Positions 23,050-32,575 of a DNA stretch of 34,152 nt are shown here, in pieces. Positions within the stretch are counted from its first letter, which is position 1. Each line of letters opens with the position of its first letter. A program made the position numbers and the translations under genes. The stretch comes from Pontibacter harenae. Lineage in GTDB: Bacteria > Bacteroidota > Bacteroidia > Cytophagales > Hymenobacteraceae. The DNA lies in assembly GCF_020907245.1 (NCBI RefSeq), contig NZ_JAJJWH010000046.1:1-34152 (forward strand), written 5' to 3'. The notes below the pieces were generated by a model. That model worked only from the letters and a program-made list of their open reading frames with translations. It did not search any database and was not told the DNA's origin.

Positions 23050-25422
23050 CTACTTCTTTTTGAGCAGCATTTTTATAGATTTTGAAGTAGTTGCTGTAGT
23101 AAGCCTGGCAATATAAATACCTTCCTCTAAGCCATTTGCTTCAAAGGAGTACTCATAGGTTTTTCCTAACTCGGCCTTTCCTGCACTAATGTTTTTTACA
23201 AGAGTGCCTTTCATGTCAAAAACCTCCAGCACAAAATCCTCTTCTGTTTCCAAAGCAAAGCTGATGGTGGTGTTCGAAGAGAAGTTGTTAGGATAGTTGT
23301 AGAAATGTTCTGGTGCAGCCTGTACATAAGCAGATGCCAGAGCCAGTTCTGTTGCGCTAAGGCTGGTGCCCCCATTGTAAAGTAAAATTTCACCAGCTTT
23401 GATGTTAGCTTTTGCTATAGCGCCGTCTTGTGCACCTTTCTGGTTATCATAAACCACTTTGCCAGAGGCTTCTTCCCAAATTTTAATACGCAGCTTATCA
23501 GTTGTAGCAGAAAAGTTTCCGTCTACAGCTGAAACAAGAAAAGCATAACCGCCCTTACCGTTGATACTGCCTTTGCCAACATAGTTAACATTGTCTCCAA
23601 AAATAATCAGGCGCATTGGCTCCATGCTGGAGCTAATAAATTGCATTTTGCTTTGGCGCAGCCAGAGAACGGTGGTGCCCCAAACCTCACCTGAAGATGG
23701 TGCTGGGTACAAGGCATAAAAACCAAAGTAAGCCTGCTCCTTTTTCTTCATGTAAGGAAGCTCGTTGTTTTGAGGAGAGTTATACCAGCCCCCGCCTACT
23801 ACCAAACCAGCTTTTGTATCATATACAGCAACTTTATGTGTAATTGTTTTCGCCTCACAACCGTTTCCATAAGTAAGGTATATGGTATACAAACCAGCTT
23901 CTTTCCAACTTACACGTAAGCTAGCATCTGTACGGCTCTGGATAACATTTCCCAACACATCCTTCACTTGCCAGCTATAAGAAGTAAAGTCCTTGATAGA
24001 AGCACTATAGGTACTTGTGTTTTGGACGCTCACATTGTTTGGTGCTGGTGCTCCGTTTTCTTCAATTTGCGCTAGAGCTAAGTTGTTGCAACTACTTTGG
24101 CTGTATTTGATGGTCAGGAAATCATAGTTCTCATCTCCCAAGCTTTGGCCAGTTACGAATATATTTCCTTGTGCATCTAAGGCTATGGCAGCCGCCTCGT
24201 CTTGAGTACCAGTAGAATTAACCTGCCATGCCGTTGCGCCGTCCAAAGCATTGTAGCGTAAGGTGGCAAATGTTGAGTTGTCAGCGCTTTGGCTATATCC
24301 TGTCACATACACTCCACCAGATTTATCAACGGCAATAGCGGCCGCTCTGTCTTCGCTTCCTCCATCATACTTACTCACCCACGACTGCGTACCATCAGCG
24401 GTGGCGTAACGAAGTGTAGCATAGTCATAAAAGCCGTCAGGGCCAGCGCTTGATCCTAAAACATATACACCTCCTGCGTTATCTACTGCAAGAGACTTAA
24501 CTATATCATGGTTTCCGCCGTCGTATCTACTGAGCCAGGATTGGCTACCATCAATCGTGGAGTAGCGAAGGGTAAGAAAGTAATCTCCACCAGCATCCGA
24601 ACTGTTTCCAGTAACATACACACCGTCAGTATTATCCACCACTATAGCGACGGCACGATCATCGGCACCGCCGTCGAATTTAGTTGCCCAGGATTCAGTA
24701 CCATCGGCAGCATTATATCGAACTGTGGCATAATCGAAGTAGTCAGATGTATAACTCTGCCCTGTTACATATACGCCGCCTTTGTTATCGACAACTATGC
24801 TAGTAGCTACATTATAATAGCCGCCGTTGTAGTTGCTTCTCCAGCTTTCAGCACCAGTGCTTGCATCGTAGCGTATTGTCAGGTAATCGACAGAATAGGG
24901 AGTGGTTTGGCTGTAGCCAGTAACGTATACGCCGCCGCTGTTATCTACAGCGATAGCATTAGGGGAATCTAAAGTACTTCCTCCTGAATCGTATATCCTT
25001 CGCCAAACTTCATTTCCTGTGGTTGCATCATATTTGATTGTCACATAATTACCATTCGCTTCAGCCAGTAAATATGCTTCTCCTTTGTTGTCTACTGCTA
25101 TACCTTTAAGCGATATATTTCTCCCTTCGTCATAGTTAACTTCCCAAAGTTGTTCTCCTGAGGATGAGTATTTTACTGTTCTTATTTGTGAAGGGCCACG
25201 GCCGCTACTGCTAGTACCCGATACATAACTGTTCCCTTCGGCATCAAGGGCAATCTGACGTGAAATATTATTATAATATTCTGCCTGATACCGCTTAGCC
25301 CACAGCTCTTTTACTTGCTGTGCCATGGAGGTAAGGGGAAACAGTATAAGGAGTTGTAAAAAGAATAGTTGTACTGTTTTTGATGTAACAGAACTAGGTT
25401 TGATTGGTAATGATAATTTCAT
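23050..25422 (-). CDS. T9SS-exported SBBP beta-propeller-repeat surface protein
   Basis: About 790 residues from ATG 25422; an upstream in-frame GTG at 25470 would put 16 residues before the signal peptide and is less likely. The signal peptide ends near LFPLTSMAQ. Eight SBBP-type repeats of about 50 residues follow (pattern xSWxxxYDGGxxDxAxAIAVDxxGGVYVTGxS, then YxTxRYxxxDGx). Next are a PKD-like segment (SYSWQVKDVLGN), a beta module with GSINGKGGYAFLVSAVDG and IKIWEEASGKVVYDNQ, found in many Bacteroidetes surface proteins, and a C-terminal type A sorting domain ending EGIYIARLTT and SIKMLLKKK. Secreted through the type IX system and probably cell-surface bound. Ligand unknown. Confidence 0.9.
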   Translation of the reverse strand: MKLSLPIKPSSVTSKTVQLFFLQLLILFPLTSMAQQVKELWAKRYQAEYYNNISRQIALDAEGNSYVSGTSSSGRGPSQIRTVKYSSSGEQLWEVNYDEGRNISLKGIAVDNKGEAYLLAEANGNYVTIKYDATTGNEVWRRIYDSGGSTLDSPNAIAVDNSGGVYVTGYSQTTPYSVDYLTIRYDASTGAESWRSNYNGGYYNVATSIVVDNKGGVYVTGQSYTSDYFDYATVRYNAADGTESWATKFDGGADDRAVAIVVDNTDGVYVTGNSSDAGGDYFLTLRYSTIDGSQSWLSRYDGGNHDIVKSLAVDNAGGVYVLGSSAGPDGFYDYATLRYATADGTQSWVSKYDGGSEDRAAAIAVDKSGGVYVTGYSQSADNSTFATLRYNALDGATAWQVNSTGTQDEAAAIALDAQGNIFVTGQSLGDENYDFLTIKYSQSSCNNLALAQIEENGAPAPNNVSVQNTSTYSASIKDFTSYSWQVKDVLGNVIQSRTDASLRVSWKEAGLYTIYLTYGNGCEAKTITHKVAVYDTKAGLVVGGGWYNSPQNNELPYMKKKEQAYFGFYALYPAPSSGEVWGTTVLWLRQSKMQFISSSMEPMRLIIFGDNVNYVGKGSINGKGGYAFLVSAVDGNFSATTDKLRIKIWEEASGKVVYDNQKGAQDGAIAKANIKAGEILLYNGGTSLSATELALASAYVQAAPEHFYNYPNNFSSNTTISFALETEEDFVLEVFDMKGTLVKNISAGKAELGKTYEYSFEANGLEEGIYIARLTTATTSKSIKMLLKKK

Positions 25423-25795
25423 AGATGCAACTAAATAATAGTTAGAGGTGATAGAAAAATAAGGAAACACTTAGTTTTTTAATCTCCTGCTTTGGCAGGA
25501 ATAGGAAGGGTGTTAAGTAGTACTTCAAGGTGGTGTGCATTTATTTATTATTTCTGATAAAGATTTTATTATTTCTACACTAAGTACAAATATATTTCTT
25601 TATATGATTTAATTATTGTTTAGATAAGATTATTTTATTAGTTAATTGAAGATAATGAAGTGTAAGAGGGGCTTTTATGATGGTGAAGGTTTGCCACTTT
25701 GAGTGAGCACGGCAATAGTTGAACTTGAAAGAAAAGATTTTCTTAAAAATTAAGACCTTTGGCTTACGCACAGTCTAACTTTAGAAAGAGAAGAA
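25423..25795. promoter_or_regulatory. Divergent gap with a putative minus-strand -7 box
   Basis: A 373-bp AT-rich gap between divergent genes. On the minus strand TATATTTG (25594-25587) matches TAnnTTTG perfectly, without a TTTG 19 bp upstream; it would give a leader of about 160 nt. A 6-bp hairpin, TCCTGC-TTTG-GCAGGA, lies at 25485-25500 in that leader. For the methyltransferase, AGAGAAGAA before ATG 25796 looks like a ribosome-binding site. Confidence 0.35.
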
Positions 25796-27022
25796 ATGCC
25801 GAGCTATACGGAAATAAAGGAAAAGCTTAAAATTAAAGTCACAGGACGAGAACAGCAGGGTTTGGCTTTCTTTACACATTATCTTCAAAACCACGACAAT
25901 GGGGCTGCACACTATTTTCAGGAGCAGGCTGTACAGTATCTACAGGAAAAGCATAAAAACGCACGGGCTGCCGAGCTCCCTTTTCTGCAGATGTATGTAC
26001 CTGTAAAGTGGGATGTGCCGTTTCCTCCGCCTCAGCAGCCTGCCTTTAATTTCATCGATCTTTTTGCTGGTATTGGCGGGTTCAGGATAGCAATGCAAAG
26101 CTTTGGCGGCAAGTGCGTATTCACGAGCGAGTGGGATGAACAGGCGAAAAAAACTTACGAAGCTAACTTTGGTGAGGTGCCTTTTGGTGATATCACCCAA
26201 GAAAATACAAAGCAGTTCATTCCTGATGGATTTGATGTATTATGTGCAGGCTTCCCTTGCCAAGCCTTTTCCATTGCTGGTCGGCGGGGCGGGTTTGAGG
26301 ATACCAGGGGCACACTCTTTTTTGATGTGGCCGAAATTATCAGGAGAAAGCAGCCAAAAGCTATTTTTCTGGAGAATGTGAAAGGGCTTATGAACCACGA
26401 CAAAGGCAGAACCCTGGCTACTATTCTGAATGTACTGAGAAACGACCTGGGGTACTATGTGCCAGAGCCTAAAGTTCTAAACGCGAAGGATTTCGGTGTG
26501 CCGCAAAACAGAGAACGCATTTTTATTGTAGGCTTTAGAAGCGACTTAGGTGTTACAGATTTTACATACCCAAAGCCAGCGGGGAAAGCAGTTGCTTTTG
26601 AGGCTGTTAAGGAAGTAACCGTTGTATCAAGTAAATATTACCTTTCTAAACAGTATCTAAACACTTTAATTGAGCACAAAAGGAGGCATGAGCGCAAAGG
26701 AAATGGTTTTGGGTACGAAATAATACCTGATACTGGTATAGCTAATGCTGTAGTTTGTGGCGGTATGGGGCGAGAGCGGAACCTGGTATACGATCATCGT
26801 CTGGAGGATTTTACTCCTGTAACCAACATCAAAGGAGAAGTAAACCAGGAGGGTATTCGTAAAATGACTCCACGGGAGTGGGCGAGGCTACAGGGCTTTC
26901 CAGATACATTTATGATACCTGTGGCTGATGCTTCAGCTTATAAACAATTTGGTAATTCTGTAGCCGTACCAGCCGTTACAGCTACAGCAGGCGAGATCGT
27001 GAAACGGCTTCTGAAGAGCTAA
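25796..27022 (+). CDS. DNA (cytosine-5-)-methyltransferase, solitary
   Basis: A 408-residue Dcm-type C5 methyltransferase. Motif I DLFAGIGGFR (88-97), motif IV GFPCQAFS with catalytic Cys155, motif VI ENV (193-195), motif VIII QNRERIFIVG (237-246), motif IX MTPREWARLQGFPDTF and motif X FGNSVAVP are all in order. An 85-residue helical extension precedes the catalytic domain. The target recognition region (about 265-340) does not reveal the site to me. No restriction endonuclease or Vsr gene is adjacent, so it appears solitary, either epigenetic or a relic of a restriction system. The kinase operon starts 138 bp downstream. Confidence 0.94.
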   Translation: MPSYTEIKEKLKIKVTGREQQGLAFFTHYLQNHDNGAAHYFQEQAVQYLQEKHKNARAAELPFLQMYVPVKWDVPFPPPQQPAFNFIDLFAGIGGFRIAMQSFGGKCVFTSEWDEQAKKTYEANFGEVPFGDITQENTKQFIPDGFDVLCAGFPCQAFSIAGRRGGFEDTRGTLFFDVAEIIRRKQPKAIFLENVKGLMNHDKGRTLATILNVLRNDLGYYVPEPKVLNAKDFGVPQNRERIFIVGFRSDLGVTDFTYPKPAGKAVAFEAVKEVTVVSSKYYLSKQYLNTLIEHKRRHERKGNGFGYEIIPDTGIANAVVCGGMGRERNLVYDHRLEDFTPVTNIKGEVNQEGIRKMTPREWARLQGFPDTFMIPVADASAYKQFGNSVAVPAVTATAGEIVKRLLKS

Positions 27023-27160
27023 ATCTGACATTCCACCTATCTTTTCTTTACATGATTCTTTCGTAGTTTCCCACTTAATAAAAGCATATAACACAGAAAT
27101 AGCCTGGCATTTCTTAAATTGCAAATCTGAATATTTCTTATATTAGATATAGGCTACTAC

Positions 27161-30100
27161 ATGAATCTTATAAAGAACCTAAAGATTAGAGACAAGCTGA
27201 CAATTCTTCTTCTGCTACTTATAATTCCGCTTTGTTACTTTATAGCTTCAACTATAAGAAGTGAAGTAGAAGAGAATGCAAGGCTGAAAGATGTTGCTTA
27301 TCAGCTCGAAGAGTCAGAAAGGGTATCCAACCTCATTCATGCTTTTCAGAGAGAACGTGCGCGTATTTTGGCAGCTGTTGAAGGTGACACAGCTTTCATG
27401 TCTGAAGCAATTATTAGCAGAAACTATACAGATGCTGCGGCCTCAGAACTTACAAACTACTTGCAGAACACGGAGCGCAACCTGCCAGAACTTGTGCTGT
27501 TGAATGATCTTGCTAAGTATCGAAGCGATTTTGACCGTGGCAACCTTAATGCACTGCAGTTCAGACAATACTCTATATCTTTAATATTAAACTTATTAGG
27601 TTATTTAGATGCCAGTGGAACAGGCATAGAGAGTGTCGGTATTGAGCAACAGTTACACAGTTTCAGACTTTTGGCAGAATCTAAAGTGCAGTTGGGTAGA
27701 ATCAGAAGCTGGATGGTAAGCGCAGTTGTGCAAGGCAATCTTTCTTATGAAGATTTTGCTACCATTACTTCTCGAAAAGACTTTTATCAAAGTTCGCTGA
27801 ATAAGTTTTATAAAGTTGCGGATGAAGGAACGACCAAGGAAGTACAAAAAGTAGTTACCTCTCAAAACCACGCCGATGTTGCTGCTCTATTACAAGCTAT
27901 AGAAAGAAATCCACAGCTAGATTTGTCTATCTATAATCCTGTTGTTGTTTATAATCAGTTTACTCAAAGCATAGAGGGGCTCAGAAGTGCCGAGGCAGCG
28001 CTGATCGCTAAAATCAGAACACAAGTAGAAGAAGAAAGAACTCAGAAGGAAGCATATATGCTCCTGCTTTCAGCAGGAGTGCTCATTGTTTTTGGATTAG
28101 TGTTCCTGCTTGCCATTTACATTCTCAACCTTATTTCAAAGTCTCTTTCATCTTTAAAAGTAGCAGCCGAACGCATAAAAGCAGGCGCTACAGATGTTGT
28201 TATCGATGTTAACAGCGAAGACGAGATAGGACAAGTGGCCGATTCTTTCAGAGGAGTGTTGAACAAAACAATTGCCCTCACAAGTGTAGCCCAGGCTATA
28301 GGGGAAGGACGATATGATGTAGAGGTGAGCCCTCAAAGCTCTGAAGATGTACTGAGCTACGCCATCAGAGATATGAAAGACAACCTGTTTAGGTTTACAA
28401 GCGAGAGCGCAGACAGAAGCTGGTCTTTAACTGGAGCTTCAGAGTTAAATGATCTGCTAAGTGGAGAGACTTCCTTGAAGACAGTGGCAGATCAAGCCAT
28501 TTCTTTTTTATGTGCTTATACTAGGTCTGAGGCGGGTATTTTATACTTACACAACGACAACGGAAAACTGGAGCCTGCAAGCAGCTACGGTGTGCAGTAC
28601 GCTAATGAACAATTACCCATCTTCGAGATTGGAACGGGAAAAGTAGGGCAGGCCGTGCGTGACAATAAACTTGTCGTGTTTGATGAAGTGCCAGGTGAGT
28701 TTTTGAGAATAAAGACGGGTTTGGCTGATATAAAACCTGCAGCCATAATTGTTGTTCCGCTTTACTTTTCTACAACTATAGTTGGAGCACTGGAGCTTTG
28801 TTCCCGCAAACCCTACACAACCTTGCAGCAGCAGTTTCTGCAAACTATTTCGGAAAGGATTTCTGTTGTGGTACACACTTTAAAAGCGCACCTCCAGACG
28901 CAGGAGCTGTTGTATGAAACACAAAACCAGGCAGAAGAACTTGAAACCCAGCAGGAAGAACTTCGGCAGCTAAATGCAGAACTAAAGGCATCAGAAGAAG
29001 AGTTAAGGGTAAACCAGGAGGAGTTGCAAGAGAAAAATGCTGAACTGGAGGAAAAGGCTCAACTGCTTGAAGAACAGTACGAAACGCTGCAGGTTAAAAA
29101 CAAAGCATTGGAAGATGCCAGAGAAGCCATCGAGCTAAAGATACAGCAGGTAGAGACAGTGAGTAAGTATAAAAGCGATTTTCTTGCTAATATGTCGCAT
29201 GAGCTGCGCACGCCGCTAAATAGTATCCTTATACTTTCCAGGCTTTTGGCAGACAACGTTGAGAATACGTTGTCTACAAAACAAAAAGATCATGCCCAGA
29301 TCATACACAAGTCTGGAAACGACCTTCTGAAACTGATAAATGAGATACTCGATCTGTCTAAGATAGAATCGGGTATGGTGAAACTGGAAACTGAAGAGGT
29401 AAGGCTGGAGGATATTAAGCTGGAGCCGATGTTCAGAGAACTGGCAAACAGAAAAAAGATACGATTTAGCGAAAACTATACGCCAGGCAGCTTTGAAACC
29501 ATTGTTACAGATCGTTTTCGTTTAGAACAGATACTTAAGAACTTCCTGGGCAATGCTATTAAGTTTACTGACGATGGAGGTGAGATTGAGTTGTCTATTT
29601 ATCCTGTTCGCAACAAGCCTGATTTTAAATCAGAACAACTGCGTGAACAGTCGGATATTGTGGCTTTTGCAGTGCGGGATAGTGGTATTGGGATTGCAAA
29701 AGATAAGCAGGACTTGATTTTTGAAGCCTTTCAGCAAGAAGATTCCTCCACCACGCGCAAATATGGTGGAACAGGCTTGGGGTTAACTATCAGTAAAGAG
29801 TTGGCCACGCTTTTAGGGGGAGAACTGATGCTGGAAAGCGAACCTGGCAAAGGAAGCACCTTTACGCTTTACCTACCCAGAGCACCTTTTCCTGAAACCA
29901 AACAAGGGCCTAGTAAGTCTGCTCCTGTTTCATCTCCTAATAAGGTGGAGTCAGTGAGCCAGGCATTCGAGAAATTGGAGTCTAAAGAGAAGAAAGAAAT
30001 TTCTATTCTGATCATAGAAGACGACAAGGGATTTAGTGACATTCTTGCCGATTTTGCTGTTGCGAAAAATTTCAAGGTCAACCAAGCTTATACTGGTAGC

Positions 30101-31168
30101 GATGGGTTAAGCATAGCAAGAGCTCAAAAGCCAGATGCAATCTTACTTGATATTCACCTACCTGATACCACAGGTTGGGAAGTGCTGCAGCAGATCAGGC
30201 AAGACAAAGATCTGCGCCACGTAAGCGTACATATCATGTCGGCCTACGACAAAGAGGTAACTGGCGATTATCAGGAAAACGAAGAGTACCTGCCGAAGCC
30301 TGTTACTCTGGAAATGCTGAACAAAGCTTTCTCCTCTATCTCCGAGATTACAGATAACTCAATAGAATCCATTCTGATTGTTGAAGATAACGAGATTGAA
30401 AACAAAGCAGTGGCTGAACTGTTATTGGCGCACGGCTTGAAGTCTACTTCCGCCTTTTCTGCCGAGGAGGCTGAACGAATACTTGCCAGGCAAAAAGTAG
30501 ATTGCATCATCTTAGATCTGAATTTGCCTGGCATGAAAGGGCATGATTGGATGAAGAAAATCAAATCAGATAAAGCTTTAGCGCATATTCCGATTATTAT
30601 TTACTCAGGTAAGGATTTGAACGAGGAAGAGGAGGCGCAGCTAAAAGAATTTGCAAACACCATCATCATCAAAAATGAATACTCTTACCTGCGCCTGCTC
30701 GACGAGGTACAGCTGTTCTTGCACAAGATAAACCAAAAACTACCGCAGGGCTCCGATTTTAAAATGAAGTTACATGTACCAGAGGAGGTTTTGCAGGATA
30801 AAAATGTGCTGGTGGTAGACGATGACGTCCGCAATATATACTCTCTGACCAACCTGCTCGAAATGCATGGAATGGAAGTTGTGGCAGCATACGACGGCAA
30901 AGAGGGTTTGAACAAACTGGAGGCAGAGAAAGGGATTGACATCGTGCTGATGGATGTTATGATGCCAGAGATGGACGGCATTGAGGCAATAAAACGAATC
31001 AGGCAAGATCTACGTTTCAAGCAACTCCCGGTTATTGCATTAACAGCAAAAGCAATGAAAGAAGACAAAGAGAAATGTCTTGCTGCTGGGGCGTCAGATT
31101 ATATTCCAAAACCAGTAGATACCGATAAGCTGCTGACATTAATGCGGGTGTGGCTATATGAAGCTTGA
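27161..31168 (+). CDS. NIT-HAMP-GAF hybrid histidine kinase with three receivers
   Basis: A 1335-residue membrane sensor. TM1 is about 13-31, and the periplasmic region (32-298) is a helical NIT-like (nitrate/nitrite sensor-type) domain with FQRERARIL and a second half containing LGRIRSWMVSAV. TM2 is about 299-325, HAMP about 326-380 (EDEIGQVADSF) and GAF about 430-575. A Glu/Gln-rich coiled coil (580-665, ETQQEEL, KASEEEL and NQEELQEKNAELEEKA) follows. HisKA has His680 (MSHELRTPLN) and the ATPase has NAIKFT, DSGIGI and GGTGLGL. Receivers: REC1 (Asp997, Lys1046), REC2 (Asp1119, but KN instead of KP at 1171) and REC3 (Asp1265, Lys1317). The gene end overlaps cheR by 11 bp. Ligand unproven; nitrate sensing is only suggested by the family name. 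Confidence 0.93.
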   Translation: MNLIKNLKIRDKLTILLLLLIIPLCYFIASTIRSEVEENARLKDVAYQLEESERVSNLIHAFQRERARILAAVEGDTAFMSEAIISRNYTDAAASELTNYLQNTERNLPELVLLNDLAKYRSDFDRGNLNALQFRQYSISLILNLLGYLDASGTGIESVGIEQQLHSFRLLAESKVQLGRIRSWMVSAVVQGNLSYEDFATITSRKDFYQSSLNKFYKVADEGTTKEVQKVVTSQNHADVAALLQAIERNPQLDLSIYNPVVVYNQFTQSIEGLRSAEAALIAKIRTQVEEERTQKEAYMLLLSAGVLIVFGLVFLLAIYILNLISKSLSSLKVAAERIKAGATDVVIDVNSEDEIGQVADSFRGVLNKTIALTSVAQAIGEGRYDVEVSPQSSEDVLSYAIRDMKDNLFRFTSESADRSWSLTGASELNDLLSGETSLKTVADQAISFLCAYTRSEAGILYLHNDNGKLEPASSYGVQYANEQLPIFEIGTGKVGQAVRDNKLVVFDEVPGEFLRIKTGLADIKPAAIIVVPLYFSTTIVGALELCSRKPYTTLQQQFLQTISERISVVVHTLKAHLQTQELLYETQNQAEELETQQEELRQLNAELKASEEELRVNQEELQEKNAELEEKAQLLEEQYETLQVKNKALEDAREAIELKIQQVETVSKYKSDFLANMSHELRTPLNSILILSRLLADNVENTLSTKQKDHAQIIHKSGNDLLKLINEILDLSKIESGMVKLETEEVRLEDIKLEPMFRELANRKKIRFSENYTPGSFETIVTDRFRLEQILKNFLGNAIKFTDDGGEIELSIYPVRNKPDFKSEQLREQSDIVAFAVRDSGIGIAKDKQDLIFEAFQQEDSSTTRKYGGTGLGLTISKELATLLGGELMLESEPGKGSTFTLYLPRAPFPETKQGPSKSAPVSSPNKVESVSQAFEKLESKEKKEISILIIEDDKGFSDILADFAVAKNFKVNQAYTGSDGLSIARAQKPDAILLDIHLPDTTGWEVLQQIRQDKDLRHVSVHIMSAYDKEVTGDYQENEEYLPKPVTLEMLNKAFSSISEITDNSIESILIVEDNEIENKAVAELLLAHGLKSTSAFSAEEAERILARQKVDCIILDLNLPGMKGHDWMKKIKSDKALAHIPIIIYSGKDLNEEEEAQLKEFANTIIIKNEYSYLRLLDEVQLFLHKINQKLPQGSDFKMKLHVPEEVLQDKNVLVVDDDVRNIYSLTNLLEMHGMEVVAAYDGKEGLNKLEAEKGIDIVLMDVMMPEMDGIEAIKRIRQDLRFKQLPVIALTAKAMKEDKEKCLAAGASDYIPKPVDTDKLLTLMRVWLYEA

Positions 31169-31988
31169 TAACGAAGATCTTTTTGAACAAGAGGTAGAAG
31201 AACTAATTCAGGAAATACATACCCATTACGGCTACGATTTTAGCGGTTACGCCAGAGCTTCTGTTTATAGACGCATCAAGAGGTTTTTAAATAATCAGCA
31301 CCTGAGCACAATAGGTGAGCTTAGAGAAGCGGTTTTTAATGATAGTTTCTACTTCGAGAGTTTCCTGCAAGAAATCACAGTGAACGTTACAGAAATGTTC
31401 CGTGACCCTTCTTTCTTTCTTTCCTTAAGAACCAATGTACTGCCTATTCTTTCAACCTATCCCTTCATAAAAATTTGGGATGCAGGTTGCTCAACAGGGG
31501 AGGAGCTTTTTTCATTGGCTATACTTCTGAAAGAGGAGGGGCTGCTGGAAAGAACAAAGATTTATGCCACAGATATAAACCAGAAAGTTCTGAAGCAGGC
31601 GAAAGAAGGTATATTCTCTGCCTCAAACATTGCTGCCTATACCGCTGGCTATTATGCTTCAGGAGGAAAACAGGAGTTCTCGAGCTACTACCTTAGCAAT
31701 TATGGCAGCCTAAAGTTCGATTCGTCTCTGATCAAGAACGTTGTTTTTTATCCGCATAACTTGGCGACTGATTCCTCTTTCAATGAATTCCATTTGGTCG
31801 TTTGTCGGAACGTCCTGATTTATTTTAACAGACAACTGCAAGAGCGTGTGTTTACTCTTTTCGATGAAAGCTTGGTTAATCTGGGTTACCTGGCTCTGGG
31901 CAAAAAAGAAACATTAGCTATGTCGGAAATAAACAAAAATTATAACTTTGTTGATAAGGGCAATCGGATTTACCGCAAAACAGGCTGA
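31158..31988 (+). CDS. cheR: CheR-type protein-glutamate O-methyltransferase
   Basis: A 276-residue SAM-dependent methyltransferase that esterifies glutamates on receptor coiled coils. The N-terminal helical domain (VYRRIKRFL at about 36-44) includes ITVNVTEMFRDPSFF (73-87). SAM motifs are WDAGCSTGEELFSLAI (108-123), ATDIN (139-143) and VVCRNVLIYF. No CheA, CheW or methyl-accepting chemoreceptor gene is present, so the substrate is probably the hybrid kinase encoded just upstream, whose gene overlaps this one by 11 bp. It ends 5 bp before cheB. Confidence 0.93.
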   Translation: MKLDNEDLFEQEVEELIQEIHTHYGYDFSGYARASVYRRIKRFLNNQHLSTIGELREAVFNDSFYFESFLQEITVNVTEMFRDPSFFLSLRTNVLPILSTYPFIKIWDAGCSTGEELFSLAILLKEEGLLERTKIYATDINQKVLKQAKEGIFSASNIAAYTAGYYASGGKQEFSSYYLSNYGSLKFDSSLIKNVVFYPHNLATDSSFNEFHLVVCRNVLIYFNRQLQERVFTLFDESLVNLGYLALGKKETLAMSEINKNYNFVDKGNRIYRKTG

Positions 31989-31993
31989 CACCG

Positions 31994-32575
31994 ATGGGGA
32001 CTGCTTCACATTTGATTGTTATTGGCGGATCATGGGGTGGTATTCAGGCATCTTTGTCTATACTTAGTGCGTTGCCATCTGATTACAGTATTCCGATTGT
32101 GCTTGTGCTGCACCGTCTTCGAAATACGGATGGTGACCTGAACAGCATCTTTGAAAAGAAGCTGTTGCTTAAAGCACAGGAAGTGGAGGAGAAGGATAAC
32201 ATAACGAAAGGATACGTTTTTCTGGCACCTTCTAATTATCATGTACTGATAGAGAAAGACTATAGTTTTTCGTTAGATGTGTCTGAACTAGAAAATTACT
32301 CCAGACCCTCTATCGACGTTACTTTTACTAGTGCGGCAGATGTTTATGGTAAAAATCTTATAGGAATTCTCCTAAGTGGGGCCAGTAAAGATGGAAGTTC
32401 GGGATTAAAGTATATATTTGAGAAAGGAGGGACCTCCGTTGTGCAAGATCCCCGTGAAGCGGAGGTTAGTACAATGCCTCAATCTGCAATAGACATTATT
32501 CCTGAATGTACAGTTTTGAACTTAGAAGGCATAAAAGAATTTTTATTTTTCTTACATGATCATAGAACAGCATAA
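31994..32575 (+). CDS. cheB: Stand-alone CheB-type methylesterase domain
   Basis: A 193-residue protein that is only the catalytic methylesterase domain of CheB; the usual N-terminal receiver is absent. The triad is intact: Ser13 (GGSWGG), His40 (LVLHR) and Asp133 (LSGASKDGSSG). APSNYHVLI and TMPQSAI are family motifs. It would remove methyl groups added by CheR. Without a receiver it cannot be phosphorylated in cis; control may come through the receiver of the next gene product, whose start overlaps it by 20 bp, or it may be constitutive. Confidence 0.92.
   Translation: MGTASHLIVIGGSWGGIQASLSILSALPSDYSIPIVLVLHRLRNTDGDLNSIFEKKLLLKAQEVEEKDNITKGYVFLAPSNYHVLIEKDYSFSLDVSELENYSRPSIDVTFTSAADVYGKNLIGILLSGASKDGSSGLKYIFEKGGTSVVQDPREAEVSTMPQSAIDIIPECTVLNLEGIKEFLFFLHDHRTA

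Noticed and set aside
24508..24972. 154-aa plus-strand open frame
   Set aside because: It is a mirror of the repeated beta-propeller coding sequence on the minus strand; its length comes from the repeat structure.
23800..25300. Regularly spaced similar DNA segments that could suggest a CRISPR or satellite array
   Set aside because: They are about 150-bp diverged protein-coding repeats (SBBP repeats of about 50 residues) in one frame, not short identical repeats with unique spacers.
25796..27022. A restriction-modification system or defence island
   Set aside because: Only the methyltransferase is present; its neighbours are a surface protein and a sensor kinase, with no endonuclease, helicase or integrase.
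30685..31068. 127-aa minus-strand open frame
   Set aside because: It is the antisense of the third receiver of the hybrid kinase, with Ser/Ile-rich shadow composition.
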